Part shown: in pieces, positions 24,478-32,679 of the stretch
Layout: every line of letters begins with the position of its first letter
Numbering within the stretch: position 1 is the stretch's first letter
NCBI RefSeq assembly: GCF_016834655.1
Contig: NZ_JAENHP010000004.1
Span: 763,068 to 827,067, forward strand
Origin: Paractinoplanes ovalisporus
Lineage (GTDB): Bacteria > Actinomycetota > Actinomycetes > Mycobacteriales > Micromonosporaceae
Direction: 5' to 3'
Length of the DNA stretch: 64,000 nt
Notes under the pieces: model-generated
What the model saw: only the letters and a program-made list of their open reading frames with translations
Databases searched by the model: none
Told to the model about the DNA's origin: nothing
Translations under genes and position numbers: made by a program

Positions 24478-25746
24478 GTGGCAGAATGGCCGACCCCCCG
24501 GCGCATCGCCACTCTCTCGGTTCACACGTCCCCGCTCGAGCAGCCGGGCACCGGTGACGCCGGCGGCATGAACGTGTACATCGTCGAGGTTTCGAAGCGG
24601 CTGGCCCGCCTCGGCGTCGAGGTCGAGATCTTCACCCGTGCCACCCGCAGCGAGCTGCCCCCGAAGGTCGAGATGGCCCCCGGCGTCTGCGTACGCCACA
24701 TCACGTCCGGCCCGTACGAGGGGCTCTCGAAGGAGGAGCTGCCCGCCCAGCTGTGCGCCTTCACCAACGGCGTGCTGCGGGCCGAGGCGGCACGCCCGCC
24801 GGGCTACTACGACCTGATCCACTCGCACTACTGGCTCTCCGGCCAGGTCGGCTGGCTGGCCCGGGAACGCTGGGGCGTGCCGCACGTGCACACCGCGCAC
24901 ACCCTGGCCAAGGTGAAGAACCGGCTGATCGCGGCCGGTGACCGCCCCGAGCCCAAGGCCCGGGTGATCGGCGAGGAGCAGGTGATCGCCGAGTCCGACC
25001 GGCTCGTCGCGAACACCCGCTTCGAGGCGCAGGACCTGGTCGCTTACTACGACGCCGACCCGGCCCGCACCACGGTCGTGCAGCCCGGCGTCGACCTCGA
25101 CCGGTTCCGTCCGGGCGCGAGCGAGCGGGCCCGGTTCGGGCTGCCCGAGCGGGGCAAGGTGATCGCCTTCGTCGGCCGGATCCAGCCGCTCAAGGCGCCC
25201 GACGTGCTGATCTCGGCGCTGGCCGCGATGAACGACCCCGACACCACGCTGGTCATCTGCGGCGGGCCGAGCGGCACCGGGCTCGACCGCCCGAGCGCCC
25301 TCATCGAGCTGGCGACCTCGCTCGGCGTGGCCGGCAAGGTGGTCTTCCTGCCGCCCCAGAACACCGAGGGGCTGGCCGCCCTCTATCGCAGCGCCGACCT
25401 GGTGGCGGTGCCGTCCTACAACGAGTCGTTCGGGCTGGTCGCGCTCGAGGCGCAGGCCTGCGGCACCCCCGTGGTGGCGGCCGCGGTCGGTGGCCTGGTG
25501 ACCGCGGTGCGGCACGGGATCAGCGGCCTGCTGGTCGACGGGCACGACCCCTCGACGTGGGCCAAGGTGCTCGACGACCTGCTGGCCCAGCCCCGCGAGC
25601 TGCGACGGCTGGCGGCGGGGGCGGTCGCGCACGCGTCCGACTTCTCCTGGGACCGTACGGCCGAGGGTCTGCTCCGGGTCTACCGTGAGGCCGTGACCGC
25701 GCACCGGGCCCTGATCGCGAAGCGCCTGGAGGCGTACGCATGGTGA
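24478..25746 (+). CDS. mshA: D-inositol-3-phosphate glycosyltransferase MshA
   Basis: 422 residues from GTG 24478, with CAGGAGG upstream. It is a GT4 glycosyltransferase: TSPLEQPGTGDAGGMNVYIVEVSKRLARLG near the N-terminus, IHSHYWLSGQVGWLAR, donor-site FVGRIQPLKAPD and PSYNESFGLVALEAQACGTPVVAA. MshA makes N-acetylglucosaminyl-inositol phosphate, the first step of mycothiol synthesis. Its 3' end overlaps the next gene by 7 nt, as in mycobacteria. An inverted repeat CGCAA-N4-TTGCG (24439-24452) lies upstream and could be an operator. Confidence 0.95.
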   Translation: MAEWPTPRRIATLSVHTSPLEQPGTGDAGGMNVYIVEVSKRLARLGVEVEIFTRATRSELPPKVEMAPGVCVRHITSGPYEGLSKEELPAQLCAFTNGVLRAEAARPPGYYDLIHSHYWLSGQVGWLARERWGVPHVHTAHTLAKVKNRLIAAGDRPEPKARVIGEEQVIAESDRLVANTRFEAQDLVAYYDADPARTTVVQPGVDLDRFRPGASERARFGLPERGKVIAFVGRIQPLKAPDVLISALAAMNDPDTTLVICGGPSGTGLDRPSALIELATSLGVAGKVVFLPPQNTEGLAALYRSADLVAVPSYNESFGLVALEAQACGTPVVAAAVGGLVTAVRHGISGLLVDGHDPSTWAKVLDDLLAQPRELRRLAAGAVAHASDFSWDRTAEGLLRVYREAVTAHRALIAKRLEAYAW

Positions 25747-26228
25747 CCGAGCTGATCGAGAAGGTGCTGACCGACCGCGAGCTGGAGTGGGAGAGCACCG
25801 GCCCCGCCTCGTACGTGGTCACGCTCCCCGGCACCCACAAGCTCAAGACCGCGGTCAACCTGATCGTCGGCGAGCACGCGCTGCGCGTCGAGGCGTTCGT
25901 GATGCGCCGTCCCGACGAGCGGCACGAGGAGCTGTGGGCCTGGCTGCTGAGGCGTAACGCCCGCACGTACGGGGTCTCGTTCTCGATCGACGCGGCGGGC
26001 GACGTCTATCTGACCGGCCGGGTGTCGCTCGGCGGCCTGGACGAGGACGAGCTGGACCGGTTGCTGGGCGCGGTTCTCACGTACGCCGACGAGTCGTTCG
26101 ACACGATGCTCGAGATCGGCTTCGGCTCGTCCATCCGGCGCGAGTGGGAGTGGCGGGTCAAGCGGGGCGAGTCCCTGGCCAACCTCCAGGCGTTCAAGCA
26201 CCTGGCTCCCCAGACGGACGAATCCTGA
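25740..26228 (+). CDS. YbjN-domain protein
   Basis: 162 residues. Alternating beta strands and helices (HKLKTAVNLIVGEHALRVEAFVMRRPDERHEELWAWLLRRN, VYLTGRVSLGGLDEDELDRLLG) fit the YbjN/secretion-chaperone-like fold. It is placed after mshA as in Mycobacterium tuberculosis (Rv0487 as recalled). It overlaps mshA by 7 nt. Function unknown. The last codons and stop are part of a local duplication, followed by a terminator. Confidence 0.88.
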   Translation: MVTELIEKVLTDRELEWESTGPASYVVTLPGTHKLKTAVNLIVGEHALRVEAFVMRRPDERHEELWAWLLRRNARTYGVSFSIDAAGDVYLTGRVSLGGLDEDELDRLLGAVLTYADESFDTMLEIGFGSSIRREWEWRVKRGESLANLQAFKHLAPQTDES

Positions 26229-26274
26229 TCGCCGCAAACACCTGGCTCCCTCAGGCGGACGAATCCTGATCGCC
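26199..26274 (+). repeat. Direct duplication of the gene's 3' end
   Basis: A 35-bp block beginning CACCTGGCTCCC, containing the stop codon of the YbjN gene, is repeated 40 bp downstream (26239-26274) with one substitution and one inserted base. The second copy runs into the terminator. Confidence 0.9.
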
Positions 26275-26294
26275 CCCGACTCGGGGCGGGTTTT
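26271..26294 (+). terminator. Terminator of mshA-ybjN unit
   Basis: CGCCCC/GGGGCG stem with a 6-nt loop, followed by GGTTTTCC. It lies directly after the duplicated block. Confidence 0.8.
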
Positions 26295-26947
26295 CCTCGG
26301 CGATAGGAAATTGCCGATGAATGCGGAGTGAACGGCGCCGCCGATCGGCCTCCCCTTCCGTCTCGTCTCCGAAGAAGGGCGCCGACGGCAGGAAACTTTC
26401 CTTCCCGGTCGACCGCCCGCAGAAGATCACGTCGATCTCGGAGGGCGTGCGAACGCATCGACCGCGGTCCCGTCACCCCGTGTCGTGTCCGGACTGCGGC
26501 TTTAATCCGGTCCAGTTGTGGGACAGGTCATGGGCCGATCGGCCAATTGTCGATGACTGTGATGGTGCAGACAGATGGCGGACAGCCAGTTGGCTTGTCT
26601 GCCTTGACTGCCCCAACTAGCGTAATCAATGGACGTCGGACCGTTAGTTCGGGGAACTGGTGGATCGGAGACGATCGCCGCGGCCGACGTTTGGGGACGG
26701 GTGGCATAAGCCGTTGGGGGACGGCGCGACCCGAGACCGGCGGTTAGTGCGGGCGACGCCTATGGGGATGGGCGTCGTCCGCCGCCGCCGGTGCCAACTG
26801 AGGACGGCCCAAGTGGCCGTCATTTTTTGTCTGCGGGTGCCTGTGGACAACCCGCTTCATGGCCTCGTCGGGGCGTAAAGTCCCCACCCTGCCCTGGGTG
26901 GCTGGGGGTGGCGGTGGGTTTAGTGGGAGAGGAAGACGCCTCCCTCC
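26295..26947. other. Long intergenic region with an orphan terminator
   Basis: About 650 bp without a convincing gene. A 99-codon frame (26321-26620, plus strand) ends with two CxxC motifs (CPDC, CLDC) but has no ribosome site. Around 26570-26605 there are nested inverted repeats (GACAGCC-AGTT-GGCTTGTC within CAGACA/TGTCTG). A perfect intrinsic terminator lies at 26803-26828. TGTGGACAA (26842-26850) is a DnaA-box-like sequence. An unannotated RNA is possible. Confidence 0.4.
26803..26828 (+). terminator. Orphan intrinsic terminator
   Basis: Perfect stem GACGGCC/GGCCGTC, 5-nt loop, then ATTTTTT. No coding sequence precedes it on this strand for about 570 bp, and the mshA unit already has its own terminator. 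Confidence 0.8.
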
Positions 26948-28174
26948 TCAGCTGACCTCGGCGACGGCTGACGTCTCGTCGCGGATCGCGGCCACCCGGC
27001 GCTCCCGCGGTCGCCCGGCCAGCAGATGCAGGCCCGCTGCCAAGGCCCCCAGCACGCCCACCACGACCCAGTGCGCGTCCCCGAGGTATTGCAGACCGGC
27101 CCCACCCACCGAAGGCGCCAGGAACGACGCGGCGGGGAACGTCAGGAAGAACACCGCCTGGTAACGGCCCCGCAGAGCCAACGGCGCCAGCTCAGAGTTG
27201 ATCTCGGCGTTGGGCGGGGCGGCCAGCATGCTGCCGACGGTCCAGATCGCGGCGGCCAGCAGATACCAGGCCAGGTGGTCGGCGAAGGCCAGCACGCCGA
27301 AGCCGACGCCGTCGACCAGCAGGGCCAGCGCCAGCACCCGGTGCTTGCGGTGGCCGTCGATCAGGCGGGGCACGAACAGCTGGCCCAGCACGATCAGGGC
27401 GCCGCCGAGGGCGACCACCGAGCCGTACGCGGCGGGGGAGAGGCCGTCGGCGTGCATCGCCAGCGGGACGATCGTGTTGCTCTGGGCGTAGATCAGCGCC
27501 TGCAGCAGGGTCAGTCCCACGAACACCAGGAAGATCCGGTCGGTGAGCACGGTGCCGAGGCCGCCGGCGCGAGGGCGGGACGGGGAGGACGGCGTACGGA
27601 GGGTCTCGGGGACCTTCCAGGCGATCAGGATGCCGGTGACCAGGGTGCAGGCGCCGTCGATCAGGAACAGGCCCACGTAACTCCACTGGGCCAGCAGCCC
27701 GGCCAGCAGCGACGCCCCGGCCAGGCCCAGGTTGAGCGCCCAGAACTGCAGGTTGAACGCGCGTGACCGCTTCTCGGCGGGAGTGACGTCGATGATCGCG
27801 GCCACGAAGGCCGGACTGGCCATCGACTGGGCCACGCCGAGCAGCGCGCACCACACCGCGATCATGACGAGGTCGCTGCTGAAGGCCAGCGCGAGCAGCG
27901 CCGCCACCGTGGTGAAGTGCGAGGTCAGCAGCGTGCGGCGACGTCCCCAGCGGTCGGTCAGGACGCCGCCGGTCAGGCTGCCGAGCAGACCCCCGATTCC
28001 GTACGTCCCCACGATGAGCCCCGCCTGAGCGGTGCCGGCGCCGCGTTGCGAGGTCAGGTAGAGCGAGAGGAACAGGATCGCGAACCCGCCGACCTTGTTG
28101 ATCAGCAGGCCGGTCCAGAGGTACCAGTACGTCGCGGACAGCCCGCCGGCCGTGTCCCGCAGCCATGCCCGCAC
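26948..28174 (-). CDS. MFS transporter (drug-efflux type)
   Basis: 408 residues with about 12 hydrophobic helices. The loop 2-3 motif GGVLTDRWGRRRTLL is the major facilitator signature; LLINKVGGFAILFLSLYLT lies in helix 1. The substrate is unknown. The GTG start at 28174 has GGGGGCG upstream. It is similar throughout to the gene immediately upstream on the same strand, so the pair looks like a tandem duplication. CTGT-CTTA-ACAG near 28197-28208 is a small palindrome in its promoter region. Confidence 0.9.
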   Translation of the reverse strand: MRAWLRDTAGGLSATYWYLWTGLLINKVGGFAILFLSLYLTSQRGAGTAQAGLIVGTYGIGGLLGSLTGGVLTDRWGRRRTLLTSHFTTVAALLALAFSSDLVMIAVWCALLGVAQSMASPAFVAAIIDVTPAEKRSRAFNLQFWALNLGLAGASLLAGLLAQWSYVGLFLIDGACTLVTGILIAWKVPETLRTPSSPSRPRAGGLGTVLTDRIFLVFVGLTLLQALIYAQSNTIVPLAMHADGLSPAAYGSVVALGGALIVLGQLFVPRLIDGHRKHRVLALALLVDGVGFGVLAFADHLAWYLLAAAIWTVGSMLAAPPNAEINSELAPLALRGRYQAVFFLTFPAASFLAPSVGGAGLQYLGDAHWVVVGVLGALAAGLHLLAGRPRERRVAAIRDETSAVAEVS

Positions 28175-28217
28175 CCGGCGCCCCCGCTATAGGTAACTGT
28201 CTTAACAGATGCGGACG

Positions 28218-29498
28218 TTACCGCGCGGGCGGTGCGTCGGCCAGCGGCTCGGCGATCGAGGGCACCGGCGGAGGCTCGGCGACGGGAGCCGAGGGCGAGA
28301 GCAGCGCGATACGCCGCCGGCGGCTCGGCCCTGACACGAGGTGCCCCACGGCGACCAGCGCACAGACGACGAAGCAGCCCAGCCACAGGGCCGTATTGCC
28401 GAGATGTTCCTGCGTGAGGCCACCCGCGATCGGGGCCAGGGCGGTGCCGGCCGACCAGCTCAGCGAGTTGAGCCCCTGGTAGCGCCCGCGCATCGAGGCC
28501 GGGGAGAGCGCGGCGACCGTGGTCGCGTTGCTGGGCGACTGGATCATCTCGCCGAGCGTCCAGATCACCACGCTCAGCGCGAAGAACCAGGATGCGTGGG
28601 CGAACGCCGTGAGCCCGAAGCCGACACCGATGATCAGCGACCCGAGCGCGAGGACGCGGGCCGGCTCGCGCCCGCCGATCAGCCGCGGCACGAACAGCTG
28701 CCCGAGCACGATGAGCACACCGTTGACCGCGATCACCCAGCCGTACGTCGCCGCCGACAGCCCCTCCGTGGTCATGGCGATCGGCAGCGTCGACATGTGC
28801 TGCATCATCACGACGATGCCGAAGACCGAGACCAGCAGGTACGCCAGGAAGACGCGGTCGCGCAGCGCGGTGATCATGCCGCCGGAGTCGCGGGTCCGAT
28901 GCCCCTCGGGCGCTCGAGCGGGCCGGGTCTCGCGGAGGAAGACGAGGCAGATCAGGGCGGTGACCAGGGTCGTCCCCGCGTCGACGACGAACAGCAGCAG
29001 GTAGTCGACCTTGGCGGCCAGCCCGGCTCCGACCGCCGAGAGCGCGAAGCCCAGGTTGATCGCCCAGTAGTTGAGCGAGAACGCCCGCACCCGGTCGTGC
29101 TCGGGCACGACGTCGACCATCATCGCCGAGAAGGCCGGGCGCACCGCCTCGGTGAACAGGCCCAGCGCGAACGTCGCGGCCAGGATCTGGCCGTAGTCGT
29201 GGGCGAGACCGAGCACGAGCATGAGGGCGGCCGCCCCGAACTGGGCGGTCAGCATGGTCGGTTTGCGGCCCCAGCGGTCGGCCAGCACCCCGCCCAGCGT
29301 GGTGCCGAGGGCGCCCCCGACCCCGTACAGGCCGATGACCAGGCCGGCCTGGCTCTGCGAGAAGTGCCGGTCGGCGGTCAGGTAGATCGCCAGGAAGATC
29401 ACGACGAACGAGCCCAGGCGGTTGATCAGCGTGCCGGTCCAGAGCAGCCAGAACTGGCGTGGCAGGCCACCCACAGCCTGGTCGAACCATCCCCGCAC
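28218..29498 (-). CDS. MFS transporter (paralogue of the next gene)
   Basis: 426 residues from GTG 29498, with GGGGG 5 nt upstream; longer in-frame starts to 29570 lack support. About 12 helices. Signature GGVLADRWGRKPTML and helix 1 LWTGTLINRLGSFVVIFLAIYLT align closely with the downstream transporter (LWTGLLINKVGGFAILFLSLYLT). The C-terminal tail is Pro-rich. Proton-driven efflux of an unknown compound is likely. The two genes are 43 nt apart and may form a unit. Confidence 0.9.
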   Translation of the reverse strand: MRGWFDQAVGGLPRQFWLLWTGTLINRLGSFVVIFLAIYLTADRHFSQSQAGLVIGLYGVGGALGTTLGGVLADRWGRKPTMLTAQFGAAALMLVLGLAHDYGQILAATFALGLFTEAVRPAFSAMMVDVVPEHDRVRAFSLNYWAINLGFALSAVGAGLAAKVDYLLLFVVDAGTTLVTALICLVFLRETRPARAPEGHRTRDSGGMITALRDRVFLAYLLVSVFGIVVMMQHMSTLPIAMTTEGLSAATYGWVIAVNGVLIVLGQLFVPRLIGGREPARVLALGSLIIGVGFGLTAFAHASWFFALSVVIWTLGEMIQSPSNATTVAALSPASMRGRYQGLNSLSWSAGTALAPIAGGLTQEHLGNTALWLGCFVVCALVAVGHLVSGPSRRRRIALLSPSAPVAEPPPVPSIAEPLADAPPAR

Positions 29499-29632
29499 GT
29501 CATTCCCCCGTAAGTAGCGCCCGGCCTTCATTCCCTTACATGGAAAGAGCGAGCGCAACCGGGTTTCCATGTGGTGGTCGCCACTTCGGGGTCGCGGCCC
29601 GCAAGGAAACGGGCTGCGGCAGGATGGAGGTC

Positions 29633-30379
29633 ATGACAGGGACTCTGGTGCTGCTGCGACACGGCAACAGCGAGTGGAACGCCAAGAACCTCTTCACCGG
29701 TTGGGTCGACGTCGACCTCGACGCCAAGGGCGAGGCCGAGGCCCGCCGCGGTGGCGAGCTGCTGAAGGAGAGCGGCGTGCTGCCGGACGTGGTGCACACC
29801 AGCGTCCTGCGCCGCGCCATCCGGACGAGCGAGATCGCCCTGCACATCACCGACCGGCACTGGATTCCGGTCAAGCGGTCGTGGCGGCTCAACGAGCGCC
29901 ACTACGGCGCCCTGCAGGGCAAGGACAAGAAGCAGACCCTCGAGACGTACGGCGAGGAGCAGTTCATGCTCTGGCGCCGGTCCTACGACGTGCCGCCGCC
30001 GCCGATCGAGGCCGGCTCGGAGTTCTCCCAGTTCGACGACCCGCGCTACGCCCTGCTGCCGCCCGAGGCCAAGCCGAAGGCCGAGTGCCTGAAGGACGTG
30101 CTGGTGCGGGCCCTGCCCTACTGGTACGACGAGATCGTTCCGGACCTGCGCGCCGGCAAGACCGTGCTGGTGGCCGCGCACGGCAACTCGCTGCGGGCCT
30201 TCGTGAAGCACCTCGACAGCATCTCGGACGAGGCGATCTCGAAGCTGAACATCCCGACCGGCATCCCGCTGCGCTACGACCTCGACGACGACCTGCGCCC
30301 GCTCAAGCCGGGCGGCGAATACCTCGACCCCGAGGCGGCGAAGGAAGCCGCGGCCGCGGTCGCCAACCAGGGCCGCTAG
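29633..30379 (+). CDS. gpmA: 2,3-bisphosphoglycerate-dependent phosphoglycerate mutase
   Basis: 248 residues. LVLLRHGNSEWN with phospho-acceptor His10, LNERHYGALQGKDKKQT, PKAECLKDVLVRALPYW and VLVAAHGNSLRAFVKHLD are the full set of dPGM motifs. It interconverts 3- and 2-phosphoglycerate in glycolysis/gluconeogenesis. The ATG at 29633 is chosen by the family N-terminus; an in-frame ATG lies 9 nt earlier. It neighbours phoU and senX3-regX3 as in other actinobacteria. Confidence 0.96.
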   Translation: MTGTLVLLRHGNSEWNAKNLFTGWVDVDLDAKGEAEARRGGELLKESGVLPDVVHTSVLRRAIRTSEIALHITDRHWIPVKRSWRLNERHYGALQGKDKKQTLETYGEEQFMLWRRSYDVPPPPIEAGSEFSQFDDPRYALLPPEAKPKAECLKDVLVRALPYWYDEIVPDLRAGKTVLVAAHGNSLRAFVKHLDSISDEAISKLNIPTGIPLRYDLDDDLRPLKPGGEYLDPEAAKEAAAAVANQGR

Positions 30380-30410
30380 AAACGGCCGACCACGGCCCCG
30401 GAAACAGCAG

Positions 30411-30443
30411 AAGGCCGGGACGCCCCCGTGGCGTCCCGGCCTT
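30411..30443. terminator. Bidirectional terminator between gpmA and phoU
   Basis: Perfect 13-bp stem AAGGCCGGGACGC/GCGTCCCGGCCTT with a 7-nt loop, between convergent genes. Confidence 0.9.
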
Positions 30444-30472
30444 CGCCCCGACCGGGCGAGCGAAAGAACCGC

Positions 30473-31126
30473 TCAGCTCTGGTCGGCCACCGGCTCTCCG
30501 GTGATCAGGTATACAAGCTGCTCGCCCACGTTGACGGCGTGGTCGGCGTACCGCTCGTAGAAGCGGCCCAGCAGCGCGCCGTCGATCGCGGTCTCCGCGC
30601 CGTACGGCCAGTCGTCGTCCAGCATGATCTTGAAGAGCTTGCGCTCCAGGTCGTCGATCTCGTCGTCCTGGTGCTCCAGCTTGGCCGCCAGTTCGGCGTC
30701 GGGCTTGGCCAGCAGGTTGCCGATGCTCTCGGCCATCTTGTCGGCCACCTCGGCCATGCCCTGGAAGACCGGGCGCAGCTCGGCCGGTACGGCCGGCGAC
30801 GGGTGCCGGCGGGCGGCCGTCTTGGCCACGTGCTCGGCCAGGTCGCCCATCCGCTCGAGATCGGCCGAGATGTGCAGGGCGGTGATGACCATCCGCAGGT
30901 CGGAGGCGACCGGCGCCTGACGGGCGATGGTGTCGGCGACCTTGGCCTCGACCTGGCTGTTGAGCTCGTCGACCTCGTGGTCGCGCTCGATCACGGCCTC
31001 GGCCGCCTTCAGGTCGGCGGTCAGCAGGGCCTTGGTCGCCTTGCGCATCGCCTCGCGTACGGCTTCCGCCATGGTGACCATCAGGCGGCTGACCTCGTTG
31101 AGGTCGGCCTGGAACTCCTCGCGCAT
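30473..31126 (-). CDS. phoU: Phosphate signalling protein PhoU
   Basis: 217 residues from ATG 31126, the family start (MREEFQADLNEVSRLMVTMAEAV). It has two three-helix PhoU repeats, each with an acidic metal-binding motif (VIERDHEVDELNSQVE; LEHQDDEIDDLERKLF). PhoU represses the Pho response by linking the Pst transporter to the histidine kinase. It is divergent from senX3-regX3, the same arrangement as phoU-phoR-phoP in Streptomyces. No pst genes are in the window. Confidence 0.95.
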   Translation of the reverse strand: MREEFQADLNEVSRLMVTMAEAVREAMRKATKALLTADLKAAEAVIERDHEVDELNSQVEAKVADTIARQAPVASDLRMVITALHISADLERMGDLAEHVAKTAARRHPSPAVPAELRPVFQGMAEVADKMAESIGNLLAKPDAELAAKLEHQDDEIDDLERKLFKIMLDDDWPYGAETAIDGALLGRFYERYADHAVNVGEQLVYLITGEPVADQS

Positions 31127-31215
31127 GTCCTCGTCCCGGGGTTCGGTGGGGCCGTCCCAAGGGCAGGGCACGACCGTGGCTGGCCCCCACGCTAAGTGGG
31201 CGTTACGGCGGCTAC

Positions 31216-31253
31216 GTGAACGGCGATGAACGACGCCGGGCGCAGTGGTGAAC
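31216..31253. promoter_or_regulatory. PHO-box-like repeats between phoU and senX3
   Basis: GTGAAC (31216), ATGAAC (31226) and GTGAAC (31248) are spaced 10 and 22 bp apart. On the other strand they read GTTCAC, GTTCAT and GTTCAC, resembling the 11-bp direct repeats bound by Streptomyces PhoP and mycobacterial RegX3. This suggests autoregulation of both divergent units. Confidence 0.5.
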
Positions 31254-31313
31254 ATTATTCGACGCGCGCCCGATTTGTCCGGCTCATTCTAGTAGCCAGG
31301 TAAACAATGACCC

Positions 31314-31319
31314 TACGAT
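31314..31319 (+). promoter_or_regulatory. -10 element of senX3, leaderless start
   Basis: TACGAT lies 6 nt before the GTG, and there is no ribosome site, so transcription probably begins at the start codon. Confidence 0.55.
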
Positions 31320-31325
31320 CGCTGC

Positions 31326-32648
31326 GTGGACCTGGCGTACGGCATCCCTCTGATCCTCGCCGCGCTCGTTGTCGGCGCGGTCGCTGGGCTGGTGTTCGCC
31401 CGTGCCCGCAGGTCGCCGAGGCCGGTTGAAAAGTCTGGCAACAGGCCGCATGAGGGGGGTCGCACCATCGACGCAGAGGAGCCTTCGGCCCGTTCCGGGG
31501 GAGCGGGATGGGAGCCGCACGCCGGCAAGCACGGCATGAAGGGGCTCGGACGCAAGAGCCTCGACTCGCTGCGTGTCGGCGTGGTGGTGCTCGACGCCGA
31601 GGACCACCCGGTGCTGGTCAACCCGGCCGCCCGGGCCATGGGCCTGCTCCGGTCGGGCGGGGCGCCGGGCACGATCGCCGCCCATCCCATTCTGCGGACG
31701 CTGGCCGGTCAGGTGCGTCGTACGGGCGTACGCCGGGAAGTGGAACTTGATCTTCCTCGGGGCCGGGCCGGTGGGGCGCAGGCGCCGCTCGGCCTGCACC
31801 TGCGCGCGGTCGCGCTGAACCAGACGCACGTCGCGATCGAGGCGGCCGACGTCACCGAGTCGCACCGGCTGGCCCGCGTACGGCGGGACTTCGTGGCCAA
31901 CGTCAGCCACGAGCTCAAGACCCCGATCGGCGCCCTCCAACTGCTCGCCGAGGCCCTGCTCGACGCCACCGAACTGCCGGCGGCCGACCCCGAGCAGGAA
32001 CAGAACGAGGATCTGCTGGCCGCCCGCCGGTTCGCCGAGCGCATCCACCACGAGTCGGCGCGCATGGGCCGGCTGGTCAGCGAGCTGCTCGAACTGACCC
32101 GGCTGCAGGGCGCCGAGCCGCTGCCGACCCCCGAGCCGGTGTCGGTCGACTGGGTGATCGCCGAGGTCATCGACCGCACCCGCACCACGGCCTCGGCCAA
32201 GACCATCGAGGTCGTCTACAACGGCCCCAAGGGCGCCATGGTCTATGGCAGCGACAGCCAGGTCGCCACCGCCGTGACCAACCTGGTGGAAAACGCGATC
32301 GCCTACTCCGGTGAGGACACGAAGGTCGAGCTCACCCTGCGTCAGGGCGACGACTGGGTCGAGATCGACGTGGCCGACCAGGGCATCGGCATCGCCCCGC
32401 ACGACGTCGACCGCATCTTCGAGCGTTTCTACCGTGCCGATCAGGCACGTTCCCGGTCCACCGGCGGAACCGGTCTGGGCCTGGCCATCGTCAAGCACAT
32501 CGCGACCAACCACGGGGGCCGGGTCGACGTGACCAGCACCCTGGGCGACGGCTCGACGTTCACCCTGCGCCTACCAGCGCGACCCCCTGAAGCCCCCTTG
32601 CCGTTACCGACGGCAATTGAGATCGAGTCCGGTGCGGCCGGGCGTTAG
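31326..32648 (+). CDS. senX3: Sensor histidine kinase SenX3/PhoR
   Basis: 440 residues. One N-terminal helix (about 4-25) is followed by a PAS-like region (about 75-180, LRVGVVVLDAEDHPVLVN), phospho-acceptor His195 in FVANVSHELKTPIGAL, N-box TNLVENAIAYSGE, G1 DQGIGIAPHD, F-box RIFERFYR and G2 TGGTGLGLAIVKHIA. It is the kinase of the phosphate-starvation pair; the regulator follows 31 nt downstream. PhoU is encoded divergently. The GTG start appears leaderless. Confidence 0.95.
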   Translation: MDLAYGIPLILAALVVGAVAGLVFARARRSPRPVEKSGNRPHEGGRTIDAEEPSARSGGAGWEPHAGKHGMKGLGRKSLDSLRVGVVVLDAEDHPVLVNPAARAMGLLRSGGAPGTIAAHPILRTLAGQVRRTGVRREVELDLPRGRAGGAQAPLGLHLRAVALNQTHVAIEAADVTESHRLARVRRDFVANVSHELKTPIGALQLLAEALLDATELPAADPEQEQNEDLLAARRFAERIHHESARMGRLVSELLELTRLQGAEPLPTPEPVSVDWVIAEVIDRTRTTASAKTIEVVYNGPKGAMVYGSDSQVATAVTNLVENAIAYSGEDTKVELTLRQGDDWVEIDVADQGIGIAPHDVDRIFERFYRADQARSRSTGGTGLGLAIVKHIATNHGGRVDVTSTLGDGSTFTLRLPARPPEAPLPLPTAIEIESGAAGR

Positions 32649-32679
32649 CCCCGGAAGCCGGAAGATGGAAGGAACCACA

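Noticed and set aside
26842..26850. DnaA box TGTGGACAA as an origin signal
   Set aside because: A single 9-mer in a GC-rich genome, without clustering or origin genes.
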